Shown piece after piece: positions 43,341 to 51,516 of a DNA stretch of 60,403 bases (position 1 is the first letter of the stretch; each line of letters starts with the position of its first letter). Position numbers and translations under genes: made by a program. Under the pieces are notes generated by a model that was given only the letters and a program-made list of their open reading frames with translations, was not told the DNA's origin and searched no databases. The stretch is from contig JAGWWM010000014.1 of assembly GCA_018970395.1 (NCBI GenBank), forward strand, positions 1-60,403, written 5' to 3'. This stretch comes from Bacteroidota bacterium. Its GTDB lineage: Bacteria > Bacteroidota > Bacteroidia > Chitinophagales > Chitinophagaceae.

Positions 43341-44968
43341 TTCCTCTCCCTAACATATTTCTCAAATTCCTGTAATGAAAAGCTGCTAAGATTCTGTTGG
43401 GCGGTTAGTCCTGCTTTTCGGGCTACTAGTACGCCGTATTGTATATCGTCGAAGCCGCTGATGGCATGGGCGTCGGGATTGATGGAGATGAGTACATTTT
43501 GACGGAGAGCAGATTTGATATAGCGCCAGTCGATGTCGAGCCTGCGCGGGTGTGCATTCAATTCTAGAACGACATTATTTTCCGCGCAGGCTCTGATGAT
43601 CCGCTCATGGTCAACGGCATACCCCTTCCTGCTTAATAATAACCTGCCGGTTAAATGCCCCAAGATAGTCGTAAACGGATTTTCTATCGCACGCAACAGT
43701 CGCTGCATTGCTTTCTCTTCATTCATGCGCAGATTACTGTGTACAGACGCAATCACTAAATCAAAAAGTTCCAGCGTCTGTGGTGAATAATCCAGTTGTC
43801 CTTCCCCCAAAATATCGCATTCAATACTCTTGAAAATTTTAAAATCCGTCCAACGCTCGTTGAGACTATCTATCAATTCATGCTGCGCTTTAATGCGATC
43901 TTCCTGCAATCCGTTGGCATAATGTGCCGCCTTACTATGATCACTGATGACCAGGTACTCAAAGCCCTTCTTCCTGCATGCTTCCGCCATTTCCTCAATC
44001 GTATTGCTGCCGTCACTCCAGTTGCTATGACTGTGAATGATGCCTTTAATTGAACTCGTTTCAATAAAATCGGGGAGCGGTGCGGTACTCCATTCTTCAC
44101 GATAAAAGGAAGGGATATAGTTCATCTTTCGCACTTCAAAAAGTTGGGCTTCATCTGCTACTGCAGCTACCTCTCCCCAGGCTTTTAAAAACGCTTCGCT
44201 TGACGAAGTTTCAAAAAGTTTTTTTCCAAATGATGCGGCTTCCGTGAGATGAAATAACAATCGTACTCCCTCACGGCTTTTACATCCAATCATAATAGCT
44301 GATGACTCTGTTACTTCAACGCTCGTTTCTTGCAGCCACGCTTTTAGTTTTTCTTCCGGTACGGTTGCTACCCATTCCAGCTTTTCAATGGTTTCCATCT
44401 TTCTTCTGTAAGCTCCTGTCAGCTCAATCCTGGCTTCCGGAAACGCAGTTGTTAATTGGTCATGTAACAATCTTGCATAATCTTCCAGCTCGGCATATAA
44501 ATAGTTGTCGCGGTGCTTGAAGAAAAACTCAATCTGCTCGCGAATGGTTTGCTGTGTTTTTTGTCCAAATCCTTTTACGTTGACAAGACGATTCTCTTCG
44601 CAGGCATATAATAGTTCACCCAGACTTTCAATTCCCATTTCGTGCCAGATGACAGCAATTTTTTTTGGGCCGATACCTTTGACTGACAACATTTCCATCA
44701 CGCCTTGCGGTGTGATTTCCAATAATTGTTTCAGCCGTTTGATTTCTCCGAACTGAAATAGCTCTCTGATTTTTTCTGCTGCACTATTGCCAATTCCTTT
44801 GTAAGTGGCAAATTTTTCAGGCGATACTTCACTTAATTCAATCGGTAATTTGTCGATGGCATAGGCTGCGGATGCATATGCTTTTGCTTTGAATTCATTT
44901 TCCCGATGAATGTCCATCAGTTTGCTCAAAAGAGAAAAATTATCCGAAATTTCCGCATTAGTGATCAT
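43334..44968 (-). CDS. polX: PolX-like protein: HhH, inactivated polymerase domain, intact PHP phosphoesterase
   Basis: 544 residues from the ATG at 44966-44968. Order: helix-hairpin-helix 8-kDa domain and fingers (about 1-150, with LLEITPQGVMEMLSVKGIGPKKIAVIW), palm (about 165-290), PHP domain (about 305-540). The palm has lost the polymerase active site: where bacterial PolX has GS-x-RR and D-L-D, this protein has GAYRR and K-L-E, and the third Asp position reads Leu in GVRLLFHL. The PHP metal ligands are intact (HSHSNWSDG, ISDHSK, ASVHSNL, ELNAHPRRLDID, NPDAH), so a 3'-5' exonuclease/phosphoesterase role remains likely. A -7 box TACCTTTG ends 4 bp from the ATG. Confidence 0.88.
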   Translation of the reverse strand: MITNAEISDNFSLLSKLMDIHRENEFKAKAYASAAYAIDKLPIELSEVSPEKFATYKGIGNSAAEKIRELFQFGEIKRLKQLLEITPQGVMEMLSVKGIGPKKIAVIWHEMGIESLGELLYACEENRLVNVKGFGQKTQQTIREQIEFFFKHRDNYLYAELEDYARLLHDQLTTAFPEARIELTGAYRRKMETIEKLEWVATVPEEKLKAWLQETSVEVTESSAIMIGCKSREGVRLLFHLTEAASFGKKLFETSSSEAFLKAWGEVAAVADEAQLFEVRKMNYIPSFYREEWSTAPLPDFIETSSIKGIIHSHSNWSDGSNTIEEMAEACRKKGFEYLVISDHSKAAHYANGLQEDRIKAQHELIDSLNERWTDFKIFKSIECDILGEGQLDYSPQTLELFDLVIASVHSNLRMNEEKAMQRLLRAIENPFTTILGHLTGRLLLSRKGYAVDHERIIRACAENNVVLELNAHPRRLDIDWRYIKSALRQNVLISINPDAHAISGFDDIQYGVLVARKAGLTAQQNLSSFSLQEFEKYVRERKN

Positions 44969-44972
44969 GCCC

Positions 44973-44980
44973 CAAAGGTA
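44973..44980 (-). promoter_or_regulatory. -7 promoter box of the polX-like gene, very close to the start codon
   Basis: Minus-strand TACCTTTG, exact consensus, separated from ATG by GGGC only. A transcript starting 4-6 bp after the box would be leaderless or nearly so. Confidence 0.55.
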
Positions 44981-44987
44981 AGACGGA

Positions 44988-45004
44988 GAGACGCAATGCA
45001 TTGC
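44988..45004. repeat. Truncated copy of the GAGACGCAAT palindrome
   Basis: GAGACGCAATGCATTGC keeps the left arm and half of the right arm of the palindromes at 37427-37482. It lies about at the -20 to -33 position of the polX-like promoter. Confidence 0.7.
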
Positions 45005-45042
45005 AACTTATAAAGAGGGAGTATGTATCGTTTGAAGGGGTA

Positions 45043-45076
45043 TAAAAAAAGAAAAACTTCCTTTCGGAAGTTTTTC
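45043..45076 (-). terminator. Rho-independent terminator (minus strand)
   Basis: GAAAAACTTCC / GGAAGTTTTTC with loop GAAA on the minus strand, followed by a T run (A run at 45044-45050 on plus). Stops transcription from the SDR gene or from an RNA starting in the 45077-45274 gap. Confidence 0.85.
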
Positions 45077-45274
45077 AAGGACATTGGGTACGACATTAAA
45101 TGCCGGGCCGTTTTCCTCAAATATGGATTTAAATATTCGTTTTCATTGTACAGATTTTGGTTTCAGGACAAGATTGGATTTAAGACGGGACTTTCTTTAT
45201 TTTTAAACAACGTAAAAGTAATAATTTTTTTTCAACATGTGCAAAAAAAAATTTGGTCATCTGAAGTAAATGTT
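45077..45274 (-). other. Non-coding stretch, possible 3' UTR or small RNA
   Basis: About 200 bp between the SDR stop and its terminator. The plus strand is open for 87 codons (45023-45286), but the frame crosses the terminator hairpin and has no promoter-like start. On the minus strand only a 26-codon frame starting near 45260 is seen. A long 3' UTR or a small RNA ending at 45043 are the two readings. Confidence 0.35.
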
Positions 45275-45946
45275 TCAATGCATTGAATTTTGATGCTGAT
45301 CTTTCATTTCTTTATAGGTATAAAAATGAATTCCCGGCTTGTTGTTTTTTACTGTTCTGATCATTGAAAGAGCCACTGTAATTGCTTCAATTGGACGAGC
45401 GGGTTTAGGTAAAAGAAATGAAATGCTTTGCAAGAGTGAGCCGAAGAATTGTTCCGCTATTCTTTGTTCCTTGCGATTTCCGATGAGGAAGGAAGGTCGG
45501 AAAATATGAGTAGACTCATATGGGAAAGTGGATATTACTTCTTCTGTTTCTCCTTTTATTCGGTTATAAAAAAGAAGAGAATTGGCATTAGCCATCTGTG
45601 CGGAAACCAGTGCATATTGCCGATAGCCCGCTTCAATGCCGAACCTTGCTGCATTGACCGCGATATCAAAGTCTATGGATTTGTAAAGTGCTTTATCTCC
45701 TTTTACTTTTTTCATCGTCGTACCGATGCAGCAAAAAATCACATCTCCTTCTCCCATCGCTTTTTGAAACGCCTCAAGATGGTTGAAATCAATCACCAGT
45801 TCTTCTAATTTAGGATGATGGATGGATAATGATTTTCTAACCAGAATGCGAACTTTTGAGAAATAATCATCATTTAACAGATAGGTCAAAAGTTGACTGC
45901 CGATCAATCCGGAAGCTCCTAGTACTAATGCGGTTTTTGTTTGCAT
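45275..45946 (-). CDS. NAD(P)-binding oxidoreductase, atypical SDR (HTATIP2-like)
   Basis: 223 residues from the ATG at 45944-45946 (an upstream TTG would add three). The NAD(P) motif ALVLGASGLIGSQLL (GxxGxxG type) is at the N-terminus, VIFCCIGTTMKKVKGDKALYKSIDF follows, and YNRIKGETEE carries the YxxxK pair of the SDR active site. The profile fits the atypical SDR group containing human HTATIP2. Substrate and pathway are unknown. Single gene transcribed away from the outer-membrane protein at 46098; 141 bp upstream is an AT-heptad array. Confidence 0.82.
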   Translation of the reverse strand: MQTKTALVLGASGLIGSQLLTYLLNDDYFSKVRILVRKSLSIHHPKLEELVIDFNHLEAFQKAMGEGDVIFCCIGTTMKKVKGDKALYKSIDFDIAVNAARFGIEAGYRQYALVSAQMANANSLLFYNRIKGETEEVISTFPYESTHIFRPSFLIGNRKEQRIAEQFFGSLLQSISFLLPKPARPIEAITVALSMIRTVKNNKPGIHFYTYKEMKDQHQNSMH

Positions 45947-45986
45947 AAAGATCAATGAGGAGTAAGATTACGATTTTTTTATTAGC

Positions 45987-46020
45987 AATTATTAATTATT
46001 AATTACTAATTACTAATTTG
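45987..46020. repeat. Heptad repeat (AATTATT/AATTACT words)
   Basis: Four to five tandem 7-nt units in the divergent gap between the SDR gene and the outer-membrane protein gene. Confidence 0.8.
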
Positions 46021-46097
46021 TAATAATACTTCAGATTATGGTTTTCGTTGTTGTCTTGTTTTAAGTTTGTATCTTTCATACACGTACAATTTAATTG

Positions 46098-46916
46098 ATG
46101 AGGCGTAGAATTTTGATCTTACTGCTTTTATTGTCAAGCTCCATTATCGGGCACTCGCAGGAGTTGTATATGTTTACCAATCCTGCTTCCAATATTCCCG
46201 CTAAAGCTTGGGTGTTGAAAGGAATGGGTAAGGTGATTGAATCAACGCATCATGCGGGTGCGGAGTATCGGCTTTCTCCCGAATGTCAGCTAGGATTGAA
46301 TAAAAACTGGATGCTGGCAGGCGGATTAAGTTTATCAGATATGTTTGTAAGAAATGCTTTGCAATTTGAATCATTCAGGGCTTATGCCAAATATCGTTTT
46401 TTGAGTATAGATGAAGTACATCGTCATTTCAGGATGGCGGTTCATGGATCTTATGCCTGGAGCAGGAATCCTTTACAGTATCAGGAGTTGAATTTTGAAG
46501 GAGATCATACCGGTTTTCAGGGTGGAATTGTCGGAACAGGGTTGGTGCATAAGTTGGCGGTTTCGGGAGGAATTTCATTTTTACAGCGGATGAATGGGCA
46601 GGAGAAAGCGGTTGTTGCTTATCCATTGTCTGAACAGGCGTTGGGATATAATTTATCTGCGGGTTATTTACTGTTTCCGCTTCGTTATAAAAATTACAAG
46701 CAGGTGAATGTGAATTTGTATTTGGAATTATTGGGGCAAAAGAATTTGGATATCAAAGCAGGATTCATGGATGTGGCGCCCGCGATTCAGTTCATTCTTG
46801 CCAGCCGGATGCGCATCAACGCGGGCGCCCGATATCAACTCGCAGGCTCTGCCCAACGCATGGCTACTCAATCAGCTTACCTGAGCGTTGAATATTATTT
46901 CCTGAATGGATTTTAA
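46098..46916 (+). CDS. Predicted outer-membrane beta-barrel protein
   Basis: 272 residues from ATG 46098 (TTG just before it in frame is not needed). Signal peptide MRRRILILLLLLSSSIIGHS, then mostly amphipathic beta strands and a terminal aromatic strand YLSVEYYFLNGF. It does not match a family I can name. A near-consensus -7 box TATCTTTC lies about 30 bp upstream. The gene is bounded on both sides by heptad arrays. Confidence 0.65.
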   Translation: MRRRILILLLLLSSSIIGHSQELYMFTNPASNIPAKAWVLKGMGKVIESTHHAGAEYRLSPECQLGLNKNWMLAGGLSLSDMFVRNALQFESFRAYAKYRFLSIDEVHRHFRMAVHGSYAWSRNPLQYQELNFEGDHTGFQGGIVGTGLVHKLAVSGGISFLQRMNGQEKAVVAYPLSEQALGYNLSAGYLLFPLRYKNYKQVNVNLYLELLGQKNLDIKAGFMDVAPAIQFILASRMRINAGARYQLAGSAQRMATQSAYLSVEYYFLNGF

Positions 46917-46923
46917 AAGGTAT

Positions 46924-47009
46924 CGGTTATCAGTTGTCAGTTATCAATTCGTACCCCAATTACTAATTATTAATTCCTAATTATTAATTCCTAATTCCTA
47001 ATTCCTAAC
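46924..47009. repeat. Composite heptad array running into a coding end
   Basis: GTTATCA/GTTGTCA words, a short break, then AATTACT, AATTATT and six or so AATTCCT units. The stop codon of the minus-strand GT4 gene (46998-47000) and its last three codons are made of the array. Confidence 0.88.
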
Positions 47010-48116
47010 TATCTCCTCCACCATTCTCACCCAACTATACTGCTGCTTCTCCTCCCGCAACCCGGGAATAAAATGGCCAGTGCCGCTTTGTAGCATCGAT
47101 AACATAGCTGCAGCGATGGCTTTGGAATTCGGTTCACATACCAAACCTACTTTGCCATGGGGTACCATGTCGGGTAAAGCACCTACTCTTGTAACAATCA
47201 TCGGAATTTCAAAATGATAGGTGAGGGGAGTTACTCCACTTTGAGTGGCATTTTTATAGGGCTGAACAACCGCATCAGCAGCACAAAGAAAATATTTTAC
47301 TTCACTGTCTGCTATAAAATCTGTCTTCAATATTAAAGAGTCAGCAATTTGCAGCGACTCAATCTGTTGTTGGTAAGGAGCAGCATCTTCGTAAAACTCT
47401 CCTGCAATTAAAACTTTAAATACTTGATTAGTTTGTTTGCGTAATAAATCAGTTGCTTCCAGCAGCAGGTCAAGTCCTTTATATTTTCGAATAAATCCAA
47501 AGAATAAAAAAATAAAACAATCCTGGGGTAACCCTAATTTTTCTCTTGCTAATTTCCTTTCTACCCGATCTCCGAAGTTGTCATACAAAGGGTGGGGGAC
47601 AAATTTAGCCGGTTGGTCTTTTCTAAACTGATCCAGGTCTTTCAATACTTTTTCACTCATAGTAATGAAAGCATCCACCGGCTTCACAAAATATCGGGTA
47701 AATAGAATATCTCCCGGTCGTTTCTCATGCGGATTGATATTGTCTGCGATACAGACAACCTTGGTCTTTTTATTTTTTTTCGCAATCCTTAAAATCGTTC
47801 CCAGACAGGGTCCCATAAAAGGAAGCCAATATCTTACCACAATAAGATCCGGTTGCAGTTGTTTCAGTTTTCTTCCAACAACAATCCAGTTCAACGGGTT
47901 GACGGAATTGATACATACATGAATATTAAGATCTGTGGGAGCAGGTTCGGTAGAGTATTGAGTAGTTCCCGGGAATAAAAAGCCGGGATATTGCAGACTA
48001 AAGGTAAAAACAGAGACATCATGTCCTGCTTCTCTAAATGCCTTTGCCAGTCGCTCGTTGTAGGATGCAAGTCCCCCACGCAATGGATGAGCCGGCCCTA
48101 TGATGATGATGTTCAT
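46998..48116 (-). CDS. Glycosyltransferase, GT4-type
   Basis: 372 residues from the ATG at 48114-48116, where the canonical start MNIIIIGPAHPLRGGLASYNERLAKAF begins; 38 extra in-frame codons upstream read through the intergenic hairpin and are unlikely. The C-terminal donor domain contains DAVVQPYKNATQSGVTPLTYHFEIPMIVTRVGALPDMV (about 285-325), a variant of the E-x7-E motif in which the first Glu is replaced by Gln-rich residues. It follows the GT2 gene by 91 bp and closes the run starting at the dihydroorotase-like gene. The C-terminal RN* derives from the repeat array. Confidence 0.85.
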   Translation of the reverse strand: MNIIIIGPAHPLRGGLASYNERLAKAFREAGHDVSVFTFSLQYPGFLFPGTTQYSTEPAPTDLNIHVCINSVNPLNWIVVGRKLKQLQPDLIVVRYWLPFMGPCLGTILRIAKKNKKTKVVCIADNINPHEKRPGDILFTRYFVKPVDAFITMSEKVLKDLDQFRKDQPAKFVPHPLYDNFGDRVERKLAREKLGLPQDCFIFLFFGFIRKYKGLDLLLEATDLLRKQTNQVFKVLIAGEFYEDAAPYQQQIESLQIADSLILKTDFIADSEVKYFLCAADAVVQPYKNATQSGVTPLTYHFEIPMIVTRVGALPDMVPHGKVGLVCEPNSKAIAAAMLSMLQSGTGHFIPGLREEKQQYSWVRMVEEIVRN

Positions 48117-48120
48117 TGAA

Positions 48121-48186
48121 TGAGTTAAAAGTTGAAAGTTTGAAAGAGAAATCCGATAACCTGACAACGCCCCGAGTATTCGGGGC
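48121..48186. repeat. Short heptad stretch and GCCCCGA/TCGGGGC hairpin
   Basis: AGTTAAA/AGTTGAA/AGTTTGA words (48121-48147) followed by the dyad GCCCCGA-GTAT-TCGGGGC (48169-48186), no T run. It separates GT2 and GT4 genes on the minus strand and might pause or process the transcript. Confidence 0.6.
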
Positions 48187-48207
48187 CGACAACACGACAC
48201 CATTTTT

Positions 48208-49149
48208 TCACCACCCCTCCCTCTCTTCAATCAAATAACTGTTTCTTTCGGGTGCGTTTCTTGCAATCAGTTCACCCACAAATCCGGCTAAGAATAATTG
48301 GGAACCAATAATCATGAATGACAAAGCGATGAAGAAAATCGGACGATTGGTGATGGCAACCTGAAAGTCAATCAACTTTTGAACAATCAGATAAAGACTC
48401 CCTACAAAACCTAGGAGAAAACAAAGGGTTCCCCAAAGTCCAAAGAAGTGCATGGGTCGCTTGCCGAACTTGCCGACAAACATGATGGTAGCCAAGTCAA
48501 GAAATCCGTTTACAAAACGATCCCACCCAAACTTGGTAGTGCCATATTTTCGTTTGCGATGCTCTACTACTTTTTCGCCTATTTTTCTGAAGCCTGCCCA
48601 CTTTGCAAGCACCGGAATATAACGGTGCATTTCCCCGTACACTTCAATACTCTTAACTACTTTTTGACGATAGGCCTTAAGTCCGCAATTAAAATCATGC
48701 AAGGCAATGCCACTCATTTTTCGGGTAGCGGCATTGAAAAATTTGGAAGGAATATTTTTAGTTAAAGTGTTGTCATATCTTTTTTTCTTCCACCCACTTA
48801 CCATGTCAAAGCCTGTTTCTGTAATCATTTGATAGAGTTCCGGAATTTCATCCGGACTATCCTGCAAGTCAGCATCCATGGTAATAACGACTTCTCCCTG
48901 TGAAGCTTTGAATCCCTCATTCAGCGCTGCGCTTTTTCCGTAATTGCGTTGGAATTTTATCCCCTTTATATGGTTATTCTCTCCTCTTAATTGCTGAATA
49001 ACCTGCCAGGATTCATCGGTGCTTCCGTCATCAATCAAAATGATTTCATAACTGTATTGATGCTGGTTCATGACCCTCGCAATCCACGCAGTTAATTCGG
49101 GAAGCGATTCCGCTTCATCTTTAAGAGGTATGACAATACTCAAATGCAT
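48208..49149 (-). CDS. Glycosyltransferase family 2, polyprenol-phosphate type
   Basis: 313 residues from the ATG at 49147-49149. GT-A fold with MHLSIVIPLKDEAESL, IDDGSTDESW and the metal-binding TMDADLQDSPDEI (about 90-105), typical of GtrB/DPM-like enzymes that move a sugar onto undecaprenyl phosphate. Two C-terminal membrane helices (about 230-250 and 270-295) anchor it to the inner membrane. It begins one base after the DUF4199 stop, thus in an operon with it. The sugar is unknown; a modification of lipid A or of a surface glycan is typical for the group. Confidence 0.9.
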   Translation of the reverse strand: MHLSIVIPLKDEAESLPELTAWIARVMNQHQYSYEIILIDDGSTDESWQVIQQLRGENNHIKGIKFQRNYGKSAALNEGFKASQGEVVITMDADLQDSPDEIPELYQMITETGFDMVSGWKKKRYDNTLTKNIPSKFFNAATRKMSGIALHDFNCGLKAYRQKVVKSIEVYGEMHRYIPVLAKWAGFRKIGEKVVEHRKRKYGTTKFGWDRFVNGFLDLATIMFVGKFGKRPMHFFGLWGTLCFLLGFVGSLYLIVQKLIDFQVAITNRPIFFIALSFMIIGSQLFLAGFVGELIARNAPERNSYLIEEREGW

Positions 49150-49150
49150 A

Positions 49151-49669
49151 TCACAAAGATTTGGGCATGGAGCCGGTAGGGTTCTTTTTAACAATGGCTG
49201 CTCCTATAAGAGAACTGATGGCACCGCTAATGCCCAGGCCGAATAAAGAACCAACAATGCCAAACAGGAAAAAAAACTGATCTGTCCATTTAATGGCTTC
49301 CTGAATATTTTTCTCAGTGATACGCGGATCTTTTTCCATTTCTTTTCTGGCGGCTTCAAGCGCTTTCTCTTTTATTTCCGGCATAATGAGATAAGTGAGC
49401 GCAAAAGCGGCAATAGAGATTAAAATCACAATGGAAGCGGTCTTGAAACCATGACTAAACACTTGTCCGAAGCTGACTTCTCCATTCATTTCTTTACTGA
49501 AAGAAAAGCAAGACCAAATGATAGAGCCGGCATAAAGTGCGGTTGTCAACCATTGCACCCATTGTTCATAAATATTGAATATCTGAAACACAAAGCCAAT
49601 GGTAACCAATGCCAGGCCTATAATTAAACCTTTCGTAAAGTGGGTTGTTATTTTATTTGTTGTACTCAT
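49151..49669 (-). CDS. DUF4199 membrane protein
   Basis: 172 residues, four hydrophobic segments (about 15-35, 40-58, 75-95, 135-165) with a charged helix EIKEKALEAARKEMEKDPRITEKNIQ between the third and fourth, fitting DUF4199. Function unknown. Its start codon overlaps the end of the dihydroorotase-like gene by 17 bp and its stop is one base before the GT2 start, so it is co-translated with both; a role in GT2-dependent glycan modification is possible. Confidence 0.85.
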   Translation of the reverse strand: MSTTNKITTHFTKGLIIGLALVTIGFVFQIFNIYEQWVQWLTTALYAGSIIWSCFSFSKEMNGEVSFGQVFSHGFKTASIVILISIAAFALTYLIMPEIKEKALEAARKEMEKDPRITEKNIQEAIKWTDQFFFLFGIVGSLFGLGISGAISSLIGAAIVKKNPTGSMPKSL

Positions 49670-50930
49670 TCTGATGCATATTTTGATTATAAATGGTTCC
49701 GATAACTTTCCCGGTTAAAGTTTTGCCGATGAACGGTGAGTTTTTGGATTTGGAGCCAATTTCTTTTTCGGTAAAGATATAGGTTATGGAAGGATCAAAC
49801 AAGGTGAGGTTGGCAGTTTGATTGAGATCAATTACAGGTTGGGAAAGGTGAAATATTTTACGTGGATTTTCAGCCACTAATTGTACCCATTTTTCAGGCG
49901 AAAGGGCTTTGCCCAATGCGGTTTGAGTGGCAGCATAAGCTGTTTCCAGGGCAATCATTCCCGGTTCGGCATGATCAAATTCACATACCTTACTATCGTA
50001 TTCATGCGGAAGATGATGACTGGCGATACAGTCAATCAGTCCGTTACTAACGGCATCTTTCAATTGAGTTTGCTGAGCAGCATTCCGTAGGGGAGGAAAT
50101 ATTTTAAGATTCGAATCATAACTTATTAGTGCATCATCAGAGAAAAACAGGTGAGCCGGGGTTACAGAACAGGTAATATCTTTTCCGTTTGCTCTTGCAT
50201 TTTTAATCTGTTCCAGTGTAGACGAAGAAGTAATGCCTGTTAAATGTAAACGCGATTCGGTATAGGAAAGTAAAGACAGATCGCGTGAAGCAGCAATTTC
50301 TTCCGCAATGATGGGCTTGCCTGGCAGGCCAAGTCTGGTACTGTTGATGCCTTCATTCATCAGTCCTTTATATCCGATGGTGCCGTCATCGGGAACTTGA
50401 ATAACGATTCCATTAAAAGCTTTTACATATTGCAAAGCTTTCAGCATTAGTCCGGCAGACTGCAGGGGTTTGAGTCCATCTGTAAAAGCAACTGCTCCTG
50501 CCTTTTGCATGTCATACATCTCGGCCAGGTCTTTTCCTTCTGTATTTTTACTCAATGCTCCAAGAGGATGGATTTTTACTTTTTTATTTTCTGCCTTTTT
50601 TAGAATGTATTCTACCTGCGATTTTCCGGTGATGGCAGGGGATGTGTGAGGAAGAATCATCACTTCAGTATAACCGCCTTTTGCTGCGGCCTCTATCCCT
50701 GTCTCGATAGTTTCCTTATACTCAAAACCAGGGTCGCAAAAATGGGAGAAAATATCTACCCATCCGATGGAAACATGCAGGTTTGTTGAGGTGAAAACAT
50801 GGTCGGCCTGCACCGAGCCCAACTGTCCTATTTGGGTAATAACCCCGTTTTCAATGAGCAAATCCTGACGACTGCCATGATAGGGGGAGAGGGGTTCAAT
50901 AATAATGGCTTGTTGGATGAGGATATTCAT
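49653..50930 (-). CDS. Dihydroorotase homologue lacking the metal-binding residues (pseudo-enzyme)
   Basis: 425 residues from ATG 50928-50930. Collinear with type I dihydroorotases over its whole length, but each metal/substrate position is changed: the H-x-H-x-R-DPG motif reads F-S-H-F-C-DPG; MPNTxP reads LPHTSP; the DHCED His region reads IQVPDD; the H-x-x-HVST His reads TGITS (Gly); the final ATDHAPH Asp reads ASHHLPH. Catalysis is therefore unlikely. In Pseudomonas a similar inactive PyrC' supports aspartate transcarbamoylase; a comparable structural role is inference. It heads the DUF4199/GT2/GT4 run, and guaD is divergent. Confidence 0.88.
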   Translation of the reverse strand: MNILIQQAIIIEPLSPYHGSRQDLLIENGVITQIGQLGSVQADHVFTSTNLHVSIGWVDIFSHFCDPGFEYKETIETGIEAAAKGGYTEVMILPHTSPAITGKSQVEYILKKAENKKVKIHPLGALSKNTEGKDLAEMYDMQKAGAVAFTDGLKPLQSAGLMLKALQYVKAFNGIVIQVPDDGTIGYKGLMNEGINSTRLGLPGKPIIAEEIAASRDLSLLSYTESRLHLTGITSSSTLEQIKNARANGKDITCSVTPAHLFFSDDALISYDSNLKIFPPLRNAAQQTQLKDAVSNGLIDCIASHHLPHEYDSKVCEFDHAEPGMIALETAYAATQTALGKALSPEKWVQLVAENPRKIFHLSQPVIDLNQTANLTLFDPSITYIFTEKEIGSKSKNSPFIGKTLTGKVIGTIYNQNMHQNEYNK

Positions 50931-51006
50931 ATTGACATTCAACTTTTAAAAAGTCGGCGTAAAGTTCGTAAATAATCCGTGGATTCATTAACTTTCATCT
51001 TCAACT

Positions 51007-51480
51007 ATGACACGGGAAGAAAAATTCATGATGGAAGCCATTCGCTGCTCTTCAAATGGCATGCAAAATAACGAAGGGGGACCTTTTGGCTGCATTGTGG
51101 TAAGAGGAGAAGAAATAGTTGGTCGTGGCAACAATAAAGTTACCTCCTCCAATGACCCTACTGCACACGCGGAGATTACTGCCATTCGCGATGCTTGTAA
51201 AAATTTAAACACTTTTCAGCTTACTGATTGCGAGATTTATACTTCCTGCGAACCTTGTCCTATGTGTTTGGGTGCCATTTACTGGGCCAGACCCAAAGCG
51301 GTATATTATGCTAATACTAGAATGGATGCTGCAGTAATTGGATTTGATGATTCTATGATTTATGATGAGATGTCTGCTCCTCTTGAAAAAAGAAAAATAC
51401 CGATTATACAATTAGGCAGAGAAGAAGCTTACAAAGTATTTAAAGCATGGCAGGATAAAGCGGATAAAAAGCCTTACTGA
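51007..51480 (+). CDS. guaD: Guanine deaminase
   Basis: 157 residues of the cytidine-deaminase fold. The zinc motifs are HAEITAIRDACKNL and TSCEPCPMCLGAIYWARPKAVYYAN, and the flanking residues (NNEGGPFGCIVV, SSNDPTAHAE, GFDDSMIYDE, and the C-terminal KAWQDKADKKPY) follow Bacillus GuaD almost residue for residue, which separates it from TadA. It converts guanine to xanthine. The gene stands alone, divergent from the dihydroorotase-like gene and convergent with panB. A TAACTTTC near-consensus -7 box is at 50989. Confidence 0.92.
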   Translation: MTREEKFMMEAIRCSSNGMQNNEGGPFGCIVVRGEEIVGRGNNKVTSSNDPTAHAEITAIRDACKNLNTFQLTDCEIYTSCEPCPMCLGAIYWARPKAVYYANTRMDAAVIGFDDSMIYDEMSAPLEKRKIPIIQLGREEAYKVFKAWQDKADKKPY

Positions 51481-51516
51481 TGAAGTTGCTTTTAGGCTGT
51501 CATAAGACCTTTATAT

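Noticed and set aside
45023-45286. 87-codon plus-strand ORF
   Set aside because: It runs through the terminator hairpin at 45043-45076, has low-complexity aromatic/basic composition, and no promoter-like box; most likely non-coding.
48169-48186. Terminator between the GT2 and GT4 genes
   Set aside because: The GC-rich hairpin has no T run on either strand and the two genes look like one operon, so listed as a repeat.
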